Position numbers and translations under genes: made by a program
Part shown: piece after piece, positions 25,301 to 36,546 of the stretch
Layout of the letters: every line of letters starts with the position of its first letter
Position numbering within the stretch: the first letter of the stretch is position 1
Notes under the pieces: generated by a model
Database searches by the model: none
Seen by the model: only the letters and a program-made list of their open reading frames with translations
What the model was told of the DNA's origin: nothing
Assembly: GCA_008933995.1 (NCBI GenBank)
Contig: WARS01000052.1
Location: 1,674,001 to 1,738,000 of the forward strand
DNA length: 64,000 nucleotides
Source: Datnioides undecimradiatus
Lineage: Eukaryota; Chordata; Actinopteri; Lobotiformes; Datnioididae
Direction of reading: 5' to 3'

Positions 25301-28300
25301 CCCCGCCCGATAAGATTGTAAGTCCATCCTCCGGAGTTGTAAGCTGCTGCAGAGGTGCTCGACCTTTTCAGATTGCATCTGCCTCAGACAGAATCCTGAT
25401 CACAGCAACTCCTTGTCCACCCCGAAAACAACAAAAAAATGATTTTCACCTCTTCCTCCTCGGCTTGTGTTACTAGCAAAACGACTGCCGCAAGTGTCAT
25501 TGTTCTCCAACTGTGTCACGAGTGTTGGAGAACGATCTGCTCCTCCTCTGTGGTGGAAGGTGTGACTCATCCAAAACAGCTGCTGGAGTGTTCGGCTTAA
25601 ATAAAAGAGGAGACACACTGTACTGTGCACAGGTTTCACTGACATGTTGGCTTCTAGCGTTACCGCATTTGCATCAGACAAGATTTTAGACCTGTTATGA
25701 ATCCATTGTTGGTTGCACAATGGAGTAAATTGATTTCATCATGCAAACTCTGCAGCCAATGGGAAAATGCCTTCTTTTCACCTTCATTAATACCGTTTTT
25801 CACCAATATTAACGTGCATGTGCAGGTTTTTCCCGACAAAGGGTGAAAATTAGCACCTTTACCCAGGTGTTGTGTTAACATCGCCGCAGATAAAGTGAAA
25901 TCGACTTGTAATCGAATACAAAATCCAGATGTCAGTGGGTGTTTTTTGTGCTGATGTCTCTTACGAGCCTGCAAGACGCAACTCGGGCGCTCACAGTACA
26001 GCTTTTCTCGACCTCGTTTTCAGGAACTCATACGGGACACAGTGACTGTGTGACGCAGGGATTGATTATTGATCGATTTCTGTCCATTTCACATTCTGTC
26101 CATTTGTGCTAGCTCCCTGACTCGTTTTCCAGCGACAATGACTCGACTGAGCTGCTGTACGATAGGTATAACTATGCCTGGTTGGGAATCAGTATCATAT
26201 CATATCCTATTATTTATTCTCTCACATGTCCGCCAGTCTAGAGAAGTGTTTCCACGACTTTGCAAAATGAAGAGCGTTGTTGTCTTTGGGTTCTCCATCA
26301 ATGTGTTGGGACAAATGGGAAAACGGGTTCAATTGCCCAAATGATTCATAAGGCAAAAAAATGCAAAATTAGTTAATTGCTGTTAATTCCCTCGTGGTTC
26401 CTGCGATGCGTAGTTTGACCCCTTGGTTTTTCCGGATCCCATGGGTTCAGAGCCACTGGTGTGGGCGATCAGAGACACATGTTTGTGAAAGATTTAAATC
26501 CTCCATCAAGGTTAAAGTTTAAACGAAGCTGCGCTGGAATGAAGCCTTAAATGCGCGGCTGAGGTTTGACTTTGCGTAGACGCATCACCTGATTATTTAA
26601 AGGCGGCACTTAATTATAAGTTTAAAAAGGAATTTCCTCAAAAATGCAACCGGGACAATGCGAGAGATGCTATCACCGCATAAAAGTCTACACTTTAAGA
26701 GCTTTAAGAGCACCTACAGTCAGAGTTACTGAGCAGTAAAAGGTCAGCGCGGCGTCTATACTGTCTTGATTTTAGTGTGTTGGAGCCACCAGCTGAAATC
26801 GTTTCAATTCAATGATCCCTTTTGAAGTGGTAACCATCTTTCCTCTATAAGAAAGCCTTTGCACAAATTGCCTCACCAGCAAACAGTAATGGAATATCCT
26901 CCCGAATGTGCCATAAGTGCAGAACTGCACGCGGCTTTTTCCCGAAGTCGCCGAGTGCAACACTTGATCAAACTGCGGTTTAAAACAGAGTACCCGTGCA
27001 TTATATAAGATACAAAAATGAGCGGTACTGTATGTGATTAAAGAGAAAAAAAACCGCCAGGATGCCCAAAAATCGCCCAAAAACCGGTGATAAATCCGGT
27101 GACGACAGTCGAGTTTTGAAGGCTCGAATGAGTGAGAGCGAGCGTGAAACAGATTGAAACAAGAGGGAGAGAGAAATTCTGTACCTTTCAGTGTCAATTA
27201 TCCAATTGTGCGGCGCCGACATGACAGAAATCAGAGCTTTTAGGCAGCTTCAGCCCCCCTGCTGCACTGGCGGAGAGCTCGGAGCGTATAATGTGATACG
27301 ACACTATAGTCTCGGCTTAATGCAGAGACACAAGGACTTATAAAATATGGAGTATGATGCTGTGTGTGTGTGTGTGTAAAATAGGCAATGAGAAATTGGG
27401 AGAGAGAGAGACGGAAATGCAGACGGCGATGGTGCAACAAATTATTGTGAGAAAAAGAGATGAAGGCAGAGAAGAGCGGGATTCTCGGAGGCAGGCTGTG
27501 GAGACGGAGACGACGCATTATGTAAGATCGCGAGCGGGAGGAAGAGCAAAAGACTGAAATGTTCCCCCTCCATCACATTCTCCTTTTTCATTTTTCCAAA
27601 CCAGGTTAAAAGGCACATTAGCCCGACATATGGCTCTATGTATATTTGATATCGCCGTGCTCCATATTTAATACCCTCAAATTTCTACCTCAGCAGATTT
27701 TAAGTAGAGAAACCTGCTCGGGTTTTTATCGCTCGTGTACACTCGCGGCGCTCTGTGTGTGTGTTTGCTCTGATTTATTTGTGAGGATTCCTTTCTTTCT
27801 TTGCCAGCCCGAAAAGTTGCAGCACAAATTTTAATTAGGAATATACAGAACCGGGAGAAGAAAGGTGTGAGAATGTAATTTGTTTTTCTTGAAATATAGT
27901 TCCTGCCCAGACTCGCTTTAACCTTTCTGAACACCGGCCCATCTGTTTGCTGAATGTTTACGTCTGATTGTGTGTGTGTGTGTGTGTATTAACTGTGCTA
28001 AATGCTAAACACAACATAAGATACAGGGAAATTAGCATTATTGATTCCCGAGGGGGGAAATCGGCCGATTGCGGCAGTAAAGAGCGGAGTTTAGATAAAA
28101 ATCAAAGAAATAAAACATATTGGAAATTGAGTCTTCATCACGCCGATACGGAGCTCCGATCGGCCCGAAGGACTTGTCCCGCCGTGTTGATGATTAACAG
28201 ATTTGTAGATTTACAAGTGTTTAGCTTAATTCCTAAACTGACGTACACCTGCTTTAACATTTTAATGCGGAGTGGCAGATCACACAGACTCAGAGCAGGT

Positions 28301-31300
28301 TTTCCCCTATTATAGAGTGTTTTATAGTTACCTGTAACCGTTAATCACATGTATGTGCTCATAATTCAAGGACATGATGCTAAAACCTGATGTACCTTGT
28401 TTAACAGCACAGAATAGACCTCGCAACAACACGTTATAAGCAGTATCAAGGCTGTAGCTGCTAAAAACAAAGGTAAGGCACAACATGAACAGGTAAAATA
28501 GATAAATATCTGCATCTTTACAGCTTGTATCTTCTGTATTGTGACGTATTTCCGAGTAAATCAGGATCAGCAGGTGGAAGCTAGCGTTTGGAGGACTTTG
28601 ATGAAAGGTGGGCGGGTCATGAGAACCGTGGAGAGTTACAGCGAATCAGATTTCAGAGGCAAAGCCCGCCGTTTGCTCCATGTTTGTTTGCTGCAATAGT
28701 CCAATGCCTAAACCAGAGTTTGGGGATAGCGTTTGTTAGCTGGCACGCTGTCGTTAGCTAACACGTGAAGCTTCGACGTCCTGCTAAAGGCTGAAGGTTT
28801 TCTTTTACAAAAAGAAAGAAAAATGATCAAATATTAATACAGAAGGAGTGCAATGTGACATGCATTGGATTTAAAAGGGTTAAGGAACATTTTTGATGTC
28901 ACTTCAACCTGAGATCCTCCTTTCGGTTGAGTTTGTGGAGCAAACAGGAGAGCGAGGATCCCAGACTTCACTGTAGCTCACAGCAGATTAACATATCTAA
29001 ACAGATGCGGTATGACAGTCAACATGTCAGTCAGACTCAGCAGCTCAGACAGAAAAGATGCTGAGTAATCCCTGTAAAATGCGTGTTCCAGGTTTGGGCG
29101 TGGAAGGAGAACGTGTGGGAGAAGGAGAAGGGGACCCTGATGGAGAGGTACACCGTGGAGCAGAGCAAACCTCCGTCCCAGGGCGGGGCCGTCCTCTCCA
29201 CCCTCACCATCAACAACGTCATGGAGTCCGACTTCCACTCGCCTTACAACTGCACCGCCTGGAACTCCTTCGGACCCGGCACCATGATCATCACCCTGGA
29301 GGAGACGGGTATGGCAAAGCAGACATAATAACTCACGTGACCGATCAGCTGTTTGCGCTCCGACAGAAGGAGAAGAAGATGTTTCTGTGGATGACAGCAG
29401 ATCTGAAATATCATGTTTCTCTCGCGTTTCAGGTCTTTTAACTCACCTTGTTGTGCCTTCTTCTTCTGCAGCGGCTAAATGGTTTCCCATAAACCCAGTA
29501 ACTGTGGGTGAAAACACGCATCCGTTTGCATTTTCTCTGTGTTTTCTCTCTTGGAAGACGGCCGATAGATAAGCATATGTAAGGTCCATTCTGAATATCC
29601 CACGTTACATTGAGAAAATGATTTCTTCATGCTCTGTCAGTCCAATCTGGCTCTTCTTATTCCCAAAACATGTCCGACAAAGGGAGAGCTTGGATTTGCG
29701 TGTTTTATCCCCTGTCTGACTTGAGCGTATCAGCATAACCGGCCCTGGGAGATCCAGTCTTCCATGCAGGTTACTGCAGCAACGAGGCCGCAGCTGTCCC
29801 TCAACCCACGACCCGCTTCTCTGCTTGTGTTTGTTTCAGACATTGTTCCAGTGGGAATTATCGCCGGTGGTACGGTGGGCTCCTCCATTCTGCTGCTCAT
29901 GTTTCTCCTGGCGCTCGCCTTCTTCCTCTACCGCCAACGCAAAGGCAGTGAGTGCACGCCAAATTGCGCCTGAGTGCGTGCGTGTGTGTTTGTGTGTGTA
30001 AGGGGCTCGCGCGCACACGTATTGTAAAGTGCCTATCAGTCTCTACTCCATCCACTCTCCCGAGCTGTCATTCCTCGGCTCCACGTTTGAAGAAAGGAGC
30101 ATATGCCAGCCGTATAGCATTTTATTCAAATGAGATTAATGAATATTCATATAATATGGCAAACTGCCTTAAGACGCCTACTGTACGTTTCCCTTTTCAC
30201 TCCACTGACATGGAATTGTGTGATTATTTTTTAAATAAATCGTATTTATAGGCCGTACACTAGATAAAGTACATAAATAACAGAAAACAAGAGCATTTAA
30301 AGGTGAATGGTATTTAAATTATGAATTCCTATATGTTATTTCCACAGCCTACGGCAATCCAATTAGCTTTTATGAACACAAGCCGCACTTCCTCAAAGCG
30401 GCGAGCCGAGGACGTGCGGCGTCTTTAAGTTGTTTGATTCTCGAGCCGCTCCAAAGCAAATAAAGAATTGGGAAAGACAATGAAGGTGACTGGCAGAGTC
30501 CCCGGGGGGATTTTCTGGGGATACGAGTGTATTTTCTGGTTCAGAGCTGATAACGCCGCCGCAGAGAAGATATCATTTGGAAATAGAAACTCCAAACAAC
30601 GAGCTGTCTCTCGTTTGTTGAACCGTGCAGCTCAAGCCTCCACCAGGTTTAAATATTTACTTTTAAGGTTTCCGCTTTTGGAATATTCTTGCGCTGACTG
30701 TGCTCGGGATGTATCAATTAAAATAAATAGCGCTATTATTATTATTACTTCACAAGGCGGTGTTTAACGCAGGAATATTCCCATTTTATCGGCTCAAAAT
30801 CCAAATTTGTATGTCGATATGTTTTATCTCCTTGCGCAGGTTTATCTTAAAGTCACAGCGCTCATTTCAGACGTGTTAGAGGTGTTAAGGCTCCAGCACA
30901 AACGAGGCAAATGATTGCACTAACGAGATGAGTCCAGACAGAGACAGCATTAAAAAGAATAGTGTGTGTTGTTGTTGTTGTTGTTGTTTTTAAACCGGGC
31001 TGCTAAACAAATCAATAATTTATCTTGACGTTGACCCCGAATATGACCGGAGGTTGTGTTTTTCTTCCAGGTCGCCGCGGCGTCACCCTCGGTAAGCCAG
31101 ACATCAAGGTAGAGACGGTCAACAAAGAGACCCACAGCCTGGAGGAGGAGGCGGCCGATGTCTCCACGGCAACCCGAATGGTCAAGGCCATGTACTCCGT
31201 GAGTAGACACCCAACTGAGTCACCCAAGGGCCGTGGAGAGGAGGTGTATGGGTCAATGGCCTTGAATGTACAGATACACCGACACAAAGGGCAACATGGC

Positions 31301-31364
31301 AGGAGACACACACACACACACGCACACACACATTAAAACAGACACACATGCACAAGACTTGCAT

Positions 31365-31406
<42 letters not shown>

Positions 31407-33674
31407 AACCCAAAATCAAGAAAACACCTACTGTACTGTGCACACACATGCACACACATATCTATTCTCAGTCCCTTTATTAAACATGTAATTGCACACA
31501 CTCGCACAGAATGAACAGACATTAACATACACAAAGACAGACACGCACCTACACACACACACACACACACACACACGCTCTCCTTCTTTTTAGAAAAGCG
31601 CTGGAAGTCCCGGAGATCGGCGAGGTTCCTCTGGAGCGGTCTTAAACCTCGGCCCAAAACCTTTTTTCCAACAACTAACCGTTTCTCGTCTTCCGCTCTC
31701 TTGGGATGAAAAACCTGAAACTCTGTTTTCCTCTCCCCTCCCTCTCCTCCTTCTCCTTTCCTTTCTCACCCTCCCTCTTTCCGTGTGTGTGTTTCGTTGT
31801 TTGATGGTTTAGTTTCTGCCCTCTGTTTCCCTCTCTCCCTCCACTCAGCCGTTCAAAGACGACATGGACCTGAAGCAGGACATCAGGAGCGAGAGCGACA
31901 CCAGGGAGGAGTACGAGCTCAAGGTGAGACGCTTTCCCATCCCGCCGTTTGTTCCCGCAGCATCTTGAACACATTACCCTGCATGGTGCACAGACATACC
32001 ACACGTCATGAATTTTGTGGGTCATGTTCATCATTAAGTGCCAATTACCAGTTCCCACTTCTTCCTCAGGTTCAGCATTTGTACTGGAATTAAAACCTTG
32101 GGGTTTGCGCCTCCCAATATACCACTTTACTCTCAGCCCACGCCGCCAGTGCTGGTGATTCTTTATGCATCATTTGCAGGAATTCTGCTAGGTCAGAGCA
32201 CGATCGACCCCGAGCTGGAGTGGAGCTAAAATCTCCTCATAACCTCAAAAGCTTGAGGCCTTTAACAAACAAAGCTCTCCAAACAGAGCAGAGGCTTTAT
32301 TCCAGAATTTGCTGTCGGCCCAGGTGAGCTGCCCCGCCGCCTTGCAATCGGAAACCTTTATCCCGGTGAAAGGAAGTTGTGTCATCACGTCTCGTGTTCA
32401 TACACATGCTGTGCGCCGCATCGCTCACGCACCATTTGCATTTTTTTGGACATAGCATGAAGAACAACTGCACCAAGATCACCAACCATACAAGCCGGCA
32501 GTGATGTGACTGACAAAAAACAGTTTATGCAATATGAGGAGGGTGAAGTTTGATATAGTGGGAGGCTTTTCTTCAATTCATTGTCATTTTAAATGTTCTG
32601 TACACAACATTAAGCCCCTTTAGATGTCAGAAATCGTATCGCTACAGTGAGGTGATGCATCCTGAGCAGAAGACGCAGTCACACCTCCTTATGTGTGTGA
32701 TGCAGTTAGTTGCTGTTCTGCCAGCGTCTGTATTCAACAAACTCTGAAAAAGTGAGATGTGGACGGTGCAGGAAGTGAATTTTGGTCCGTATTTGATCAG
32801 GACTGAGCAGTTTGACAGTTTTTGTTTGCATTTATTGTTGAAATTGTTGTTAAAAATTAATAAAAATATGTTTTTTTTAAGCAGATTTAAGAAAAAAAAT
32901 CCATTCTAGGTCCTATTTTTTATGATTGAGAGCATTATAGAGTTATTGTATATGATATTTATACATCGTGCCAGGTTAACTGAACACATATTAGCCCCTA
33001 GTCCAGTGTTATTGCTTGTACAGATCAGATAATAGGACTAACATTCTCCTCTACGATCACAGGATCCAACCAATGGCTACTACAACGTCCGAGCCACCAC
33101 CCACGATGAGGCACGCCCCCAGTCCCGCACCATCCACTACCAGGGAGAGTTTCGCTCTCCGAACCCAAACAGCGGACCGGCCGGAGCCACGTCCAGTGGA
33201 CCGTCAGGTGCTGCGAGCAGCGCCGTTCCACCCAGCGCAGTGCCAGGTTCCCGGGCTGGCTGCTACGACCCACGCCCTCCTTCCAGGATGTCCCACGCCA
33301 CATACGCCCAGTTCAATACCTTCTCCAGGGCGGCGCAGAGCCAGCAAGCACCACCCAACCCAGCTCTTCAATCGCCCGGAGATTACCCCGGAGACTGCGG
33401 CCTGCTGGACAGCACAACTCAGCTGGCGTATGACAACTATGGATACCCATCCCAGTATCCCAGCTACCGCATGGGCTTTGCTCCACCCATAGAGGAAGGA
33501 CCGGCGTATGAGATGTATCCAACAGGACAAGGGACCGGGCCGGGTCCAGGGCCGGGACAGCAAAGTCCTGAAACAGGGCTTGGGCAGTACGGAAGCTCCA
33601 CCCGCTTCTCGTACTCGTCTCCACCCTCCGACTATTCCCAAAGACACACGCAGCGGATGCAGACTCACGTTTGA
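12093..33674 (+). CDS. kirrel1: kirrel1 (kin of IRRE-like 1, NEPH1), 14 exons, exon 1 missing
   Basis: Single-pass Ig-superfamily adhesion protein. In vertebrates it binds nephrin and itself at cell junctions and couples through its tail to ZO-1 and Grb2. Exons seen: 12093-12242, 16411-16560, 17832-17989, 20493-20643, 21056-21161, 22244-22392, 22998-23125, 23638-23764, 25217-25317, 29092-29308, 29840-29947, 31071-31198, 31849-31923, 33063-33674. Every junction is GT/AG and the phases join without a break: 2360 nt plus one base from exon 1 give 786 residues and a TGA. Five Ig domains each keep a cysteine pair (for example VVLSC/YECQ and IKCY/YNCT). A membrane segment and a basic stop-transfer follow, and the tail ends RMQTHV. 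Many segments match mammalian KIRREL1 rather than KIRREL2/3 ([30 protein letters not shown]). The protein would be slightly longer than the human one (757 residues). The 1a/1b paralogue cannot be decided. The signal-peptide exon is upstream and unidentified. Confidence 0.95.
12630..12655. repeat. (GGA)n microsatellite
   Basis: A GGA trinucleotide run in kirrel1 intron 2, about 390 bases after exon 2. Confidence 0.85.
14393..14413. repeat. short inverted repeat AACAAAT-7-ATTTGTT
   Basis: Two perfect 7-base arms flank a 7-base AT-rich spacer containing TATTAAT in kirrel1 intron 2. It resembles paired homeodomain or forkhead half-sites. It could be a regulatory site or chance. Confidence 0.25.
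15083..15096 (-). promoter_or_regulatory. CTCF core motif match in kirrel1 intron 2
   Basis: On the minus strand the sequence reads CCACTAGGGGGCAC, an exact match to the 14-base CTCF core consensus CCASYAGRKGGCRS. It lies in the intron between kirrel1 exons 2 and 3. Occupancy cannot be judged from sequence alone. Confidence 0.45.
16411..16560 (+). CDS. kirrel1: kirrel1 exon 3 (Ig1, second half)
   Basis: Acceptor TTCCTGCAG and donor CTCA|GTAAGT. It encodes AWPRYRV, GQYNLEI and the second Ig1 cysteine in [20 protein letters not shown]. Splice phase 1 at both ends. Confidence 0.95.
17832..17989 (+). CDS. kirrel1: kirrel1 exon 4 (Ig2, first half)
   Basis: Acceptor CGCCCCCAG and donor ACG|GTGACT. 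It encodes the linker [14 protein letters not shown] and the first Ig2 cysteine ([14 protein letters not shown]), then the strand around [12 protein letters not shown]. It ends in phase 0. Confidence 0.93.
19301..19492. repeat. (CA)n microsatellites in kirrel1 intron 4
   Basis: CA tracts at 19301-19339 and about 19471-19492, with further short CA runs to 19682. Confidence 0.9.
20493..20643 (+). CDS. kirrel1: kirrel1 exon 5 (Ig2, second half)
   Basis: Acceptor ATCCTGCACAG and donor CACC|GTATGT. It starts [13 protein letters not shown] and carries the second Ig2 cysteine in [18 protein letters not shown]. The intron before it ends in a long CT-rich tract. Confidence 0.93.
21056..21161 (+). CDS. 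kirrel1: kirrel1 exon 6 (Ig3, first half)
   Basis: Acceptor TCTACGCAG and donor ACAG|GTCTGG. It encodes [20 protein letters not shown] and the first Ig3 cysteine ([11 protein letters not shown]). It ends two bases into the arginine codon completed by exon 7 (RWAKGG). Confidence 0.94.
22244..22392 (+). CDS. kirrel1: kirrel1 exon 7 (Ig3, second half)
   Basis: Acceptor CGTCAG and donor CACT|GTGAGT. It encodes [13 protein letters not shown] and the second Ig3 cysteine in [20 protein letters not shown], closely matching KIRREL1 ([20 protein letters not shown]). Confidence 0.95.
22540..22950. repeat. possible dispersed repeat, related to 52.13-52.30 kb
   Basis: The block shares words with 52131-52300, such as GTTCAGTGATTTCAT preceded by a similar AACGCAGAC/AATGCAGAC context, and AAACAAATCC. 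That suggests two diverged copies of a non-autonomous element. Ends and target duplications were not found. Confidence 0.3.
22998..23125 (+). CDS. kirrel1: kirrel1 exon 8 (Ig4, first half)
   Basis: Acceptor CTTTCAG and donor ACATG|GTGGGA. It encodes [20 protein letters not shown] and the first Ig4 cysteine ([20 protein letters not shown]). It ends in phase 0. Confidence 0.94.
23638..23764 (+). CDS. kirrel1: kirrel1 exon 9 (Ig4, second half)
   Basis: Acceptor CGTCCAG and donor AACG|GTAACC. It encodes [19 protein letters not shown] and the second Ig4 cysteine ([15 protein letters not shown]). Confidence 0.95.
25217..25317 (+). CDS. kirrel1: kirrel1 exon 10 (Ig5, first half)
   Basis: Acceptor TGTCGCAG and donor AAGATT|GTAAGT. 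It encodes [20 protein letters not shown] and the first Ig5 cysteine ([14 protein letters not shown]). It ends in phase 0. Confidence 0.95.
29092..29308 (+). CDS. kirrel1: kirrel1 exon 11 (Ig5, second half)
   Basis: Acceptor GTGTTCCAG and donor GACGG|GTATGG. It encodes [20 protein letters not shown], the highly conserved [13 protein letters not shown], and the second Ig5 cysteine in [13 protein letters not shown]. The intron before it (25318-29091) is the largest between coding exons after intron 2. Confidence 0.95.
29840..29947 (+). CDS. kirrel1: kirrel1 exon 12 (transmembrane segment)
   Basis: Acceptor TTTGTTTCAG and donor GGCA|GTGAGT. It encodes [14 protein letters not shown], a run of about 21 hydrophobic residues (roughly IIAGG to LAFFLY), then the basic anchor RQRKG. 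This is the only membrane-spanning stretch of the gene. Confidence 0.95.
29948..31070 (+). other. kirrel1: kirrel1 intron 12, possible conserved non-coding elements
   Basis: Between 30090 and 30250 the sequence is AT-rich, free of simple repeats, and carries ATTCAAATGAG followed by TTAATGAATATTCATATAAT, resembling octamer and homeodomain sites. A GTT run sits at 30968-30988. Conservation was not tested. Confidence 0.3.
31071..31198 (+). CDS. kirrel1: kirrel1 exon 13 (juxtamembrane tail)
   Basis: Acceptor TTTTCTTCCAG and donor TACTCC|GTGAGT. It encodes [20 protein letters not shown] and [14 protein letters not shown], matching mammalian KIRREL1 ([25 protein letters not shown]). Confidence 0.94.
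31306..31576. repeat. three (CA)n tracts in kirrel1 intron 13
   Basis: CA tracts at 31306-31332, 31369-31404 and 31550-31576 fill part of the 650-base intron between exons 13 and 14. Confidence 0.92.
31849..31923 (+). CDS. kirrel1: kirrel1 exon 14 (tail)
   Basis: A 25-codon exon, acceptor CCACTCAG and donor CTCAAG|GTGAGA. It encodes [20 protein letters not shown] and EYELK; mammals have [20 protein letters not shown] here. Phase 0 on both sides. Confidence 0.93.
31924..33062 (+). other. kirrel1: kirrel1 intron 14
   Basis: Final intron of kirrel1, moderately AT-rich at its 3' end. No exon or repeat recognised inside it. Confidence 0.7.
33063..33674 (+). CDS. kirrel1: kirrel1 exon 15 (C-terminal tail, PDZ ligand)
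   Basis: Acceptor CGATCACAG, then 203 codons and TGA at 33672-33674. It begins [11 protein letters not shown]; in mammals the paired tyrosines of this motif are Fyn targets and the YYNV context fits Grb2 SH2 binding. The middle is proline-, serine- and glycine-rich and poorly conserved (for example GPGPGPGQQ). The end [19 protein letters not shown] retains the THV PDZ ligand that binds ZO-1. Confidence 0.95.
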   Translation, partial: DPTNGYYNVRATTHDEARPQSRTIHYQGEFRSPNPNSGPAGATSSGPSGAASSAVPPSAVPGSRAGCYDPRPPSRMSHATYAQFNTFSRAAQSQQAPPNPALQSPGDYPGDCGLLDSTTQLAYDNYGYPSQYPSYRMGFAPPIEEGPAYEMYPTGQGTGPGPGPGQQSPETGLGQYGSSTRFSYSSPPSDYSQRHTQRMQTHV

Positions 33675-36546
33675 GAGACGCACATGCACACACTCCTTGA
33701 CTCGCTTTTTTGCAGCAGCAGTACTTATTACACATAAAACAAAAACAAACAAAACCGAAAACAAAAACACACAAAAAAGAAAAAAATCATAAACAAAGCA
33801 GATTTTTGTTTCCGACCCCATCCAGTGCATGGAATTCGGTTCATTCTCTGAACCGATCAAACACCCCAACAGCGCACAGTAGTCAGCAGCATCATATATA
33901 ATGCAGTTAGCAGCAATACATACAACACATGCAAAGCGGCGCGCGGCGTCGACGCTCCGACAAAAGCAACAGCGAGAGCCACAATCAAGAGATAAAGAGA
34001 CAAAAAAGAGAAGAAGAGCACTTTGAAGACAGGAAGAAGAGGAGCGCCAGGAGCTAAAGGAGGAGCAGAGGAACCTTCTTCTTCTTCCTGCCGTCCTTCT
34101 CCCTGCTCTTGGATCATCTCCCTGCATCTCATGTTCCTCCCATCCCATCTCTGTAAATAAGTGCAAATGGAGATTTTTCTGGGGGGAGTTGTTTCCTTGT
34201 ACAAACCTATAAAGCGTGATGCAGTACAGTGACATACAGCAGACCTCTCTTGCAACACACACACTATAGACTTATTTGTTTCGATGTATTGCAGCAACGG
34301 GGCAGCTTGGACTATTAATACATTTGGCACTTTTTGATCCCTCTCCCTCACTAAAACCTGCCATTGCTTACAGGATCTACCTTGATTTAAGTGGGACAGA
34401 GCTTCTTAAAGCGGCGCAGTTACTGACCAGAGTGCCAATGCTTACGTGCCAGCGCACGCAAACTCATTACAGTGTGTCTCCTTTCGTTAACGAGCGGACA
34501 ATGAGACGCTCCGGACAAAGAGGGTTTAGCACGCATCACGTCTGAAAGGAAAGGGGTGGTAGCAAGCGTCTCCGAATGCTCTTTCTCTTCCTCATCTCAC
34601 ATTTCTTTTTTATCTTCATTTCTATACTCAACAGTTTCAATTTCGAGGTCGACACTGTACGCGGTGTTTGTGAAACGAGGTGTGGCGGGAGCGCTTTTTC
34701 ATTCGATGAATTTCCGCAATTTGTACAAAAAGATACCTCCCCTGCCCTCAAGTGTCAAAAAGAAAAAACAAAAAACAGTATTTGTTTCTCTCACTTGCAC
34801 AGTAGGATAGAGTTTTTTTCCATATTTGTACCGAAACGTATTAAAAAAGAAAAAAAGGCATTCAGAAACGTTTTATAGTATTTTTATAAGGAGTTGTGGA
34901 CCAAAGGTTCAGCGTTTTGGGTGAAACTCAGTTTTTAAATGTGTACGTGGCGACGTGATCGATATAAAAAAAAAACTAAACACATGCGACGGATGGTGTT
35001 TTTTTAAAAAGTGGGTGTTGCAGACTTAAAATGAGAACGTTTTAAAAAAAGAGCTTCTCTCCAAAGTGAAGGGCATCCGGCATGAGGAAACCTCGCTTGG
35101 TGGATATCTCTGTTTGGTGTGAAGCTCTTTCTCTTGACTTCCGGTCTTTTGACTGGACTGCCTTTTTCAAACGTCGACGACATTCAGAACGGTGGGTGGA
35201 CAAGAAGCGGCCGCTCGCTTTGAGCTGCGCTTGTGGGCAACGGGAAGGTTCGAGTGTGGTCTAACATATCAAAACGAAGGTACAGACGGTTCTATCTAGC
35301 TCATGTGGTACTTTGTACATTTACGTGTAAGTATTCTGGTTTGTTGACTGCAGCAGAAGCTTTGGTGGTATTTTGTTTGTCTCAGTTTTTGCCTTTGCAT
35401 CACGTGAGCTGAGGTGCATGCGACTGGCCGCTGCAGCTGCACAGTCAGTCGGCGTTTAAAATGCTCTGCTCCAACCTCAAGTCCCACGTTTTGACGAGTG
35501 TCCACCGTCCTGCTATCAACTATTTTTCCACCAAGAGTGAAAATCCAACTTTTCGGTTCAGTCTTTGCACGAGTTAGGATCTTGCGACACCTGCAGCTGT
35601 TGGAAAAACTCAAGTTTTTGTAGCAGTTGAGTAGTTTTGCGCACATCCCGGACACCAACAAAGGGCAAGTTGACTGCAGCGGCTGAGTGTAGCTGCAAAC
35701 TTTATTCCATCGAACAGTGTGCTCTTAAGGAGGACGTTAAAAACTCACTCACCTTACTTATAAAACAAAGTGCGGATGCAGCCGTTGACCCAGAATCAGT
35801 TTCAGGACGGCTGGACGGTTCATATTCTGAAATCGCGTCTGTAGGTAAACAAACGTGTGGCTGGCTGCTACTGCGAGCAGCGAGCGCGAGACATTCAGCA
35901 TGCAGGACGTGTCTCGGCACTTTCGCCCCTACAGGAAATCATTTGACTTCAAGCCACTTAGCTGTAATGCAGCCCTTGACGTGAAAACACTTAAAGCAGC
36001 CCGGTCTGTCTGCAGTGAAGGTCCCGCCGGCTGTCGAACCACATTGTGGTGCTTGGACTCGATCGCTCTCTCTCTCTCGTCGTACCGTCACACAACTTCA
36101 CCTTTTACGCCGACAATCATGCGTTGACAGCTGCATCAGTCTCTGCTATATACTGAGCTTGAAATTATGAGGTTCCATCGCTCCTGTTTTCACTTTTTAG
36201 AGACATTAAACACCACTTTTTTGATATTATTTGGCAGGAAATAGCTAAACGCTTTACCTTTTCTTAGGGGCACGTGTGCTCCAGCGACTTCATGCGACAG
36301 AGATTCACCCACATCTATCTCTGCCATACAGTGTTAAACTGGTGGAAATGATAGCAGATGCAAAAAAAAAAAAGAAAAAACCAGAGGCTGCTAAGTGAAG
36401 CCAGAAACCTCACCACCTCTAGAGGCAATAATTGAGTCTTTATACTTATCGGCCACCTTATCAACCCCTCACAGATACAGTATATTATGCTAATTTTGCG
36501 CTGAGGGGCAGTAAAAGTTGTATTTATTGCCCCCGTTTTGAATAAA
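33675..36546 (+). other. kirrel1: probable kirrel1 3'UTR
   Basis: No gene or exon is visible here. The DNA follows the kirrel1 stop directly and has many A/T homopolymers (34741-34860, 34960-35050). The first well-placed AATAAA downstream is at 36541-36546, and more AATAAA hexamers occur near 38.43 kb and 39.31 kb. The end is a guess: mammalian KIRREL1 also has a multi-kilobase 3'UTR, but only transcript data can place the cleavage site. Confidence 0.4.

Larger units (their letters stand above)
16561..29091 (+). other. kirrel1: kirrel1 introns 3 to 10
   Basis: Introns at 16561-17831, 17990-20492, 20644-21055, 21162-22243, 22393-22997, 23126-23637, 23765-25216 and 25318-29091. Apart from microsatellites and a possible dispersed repeat near 22.5-22.9 kb, nothing coding was recognised. 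The last intron is AT-rich with scattered homeobox-like TAAT words at 27.6-28.3 kb. Confidence 0.75.

Noticed and set aside
33204-34262. 352-codon open frame on the minus strand over the kirrel1 last exon and 3'UTR
   Set aside because: It is antisense to the well-supported kirrel1 exon and has no recognisable domain; a shadow frame.
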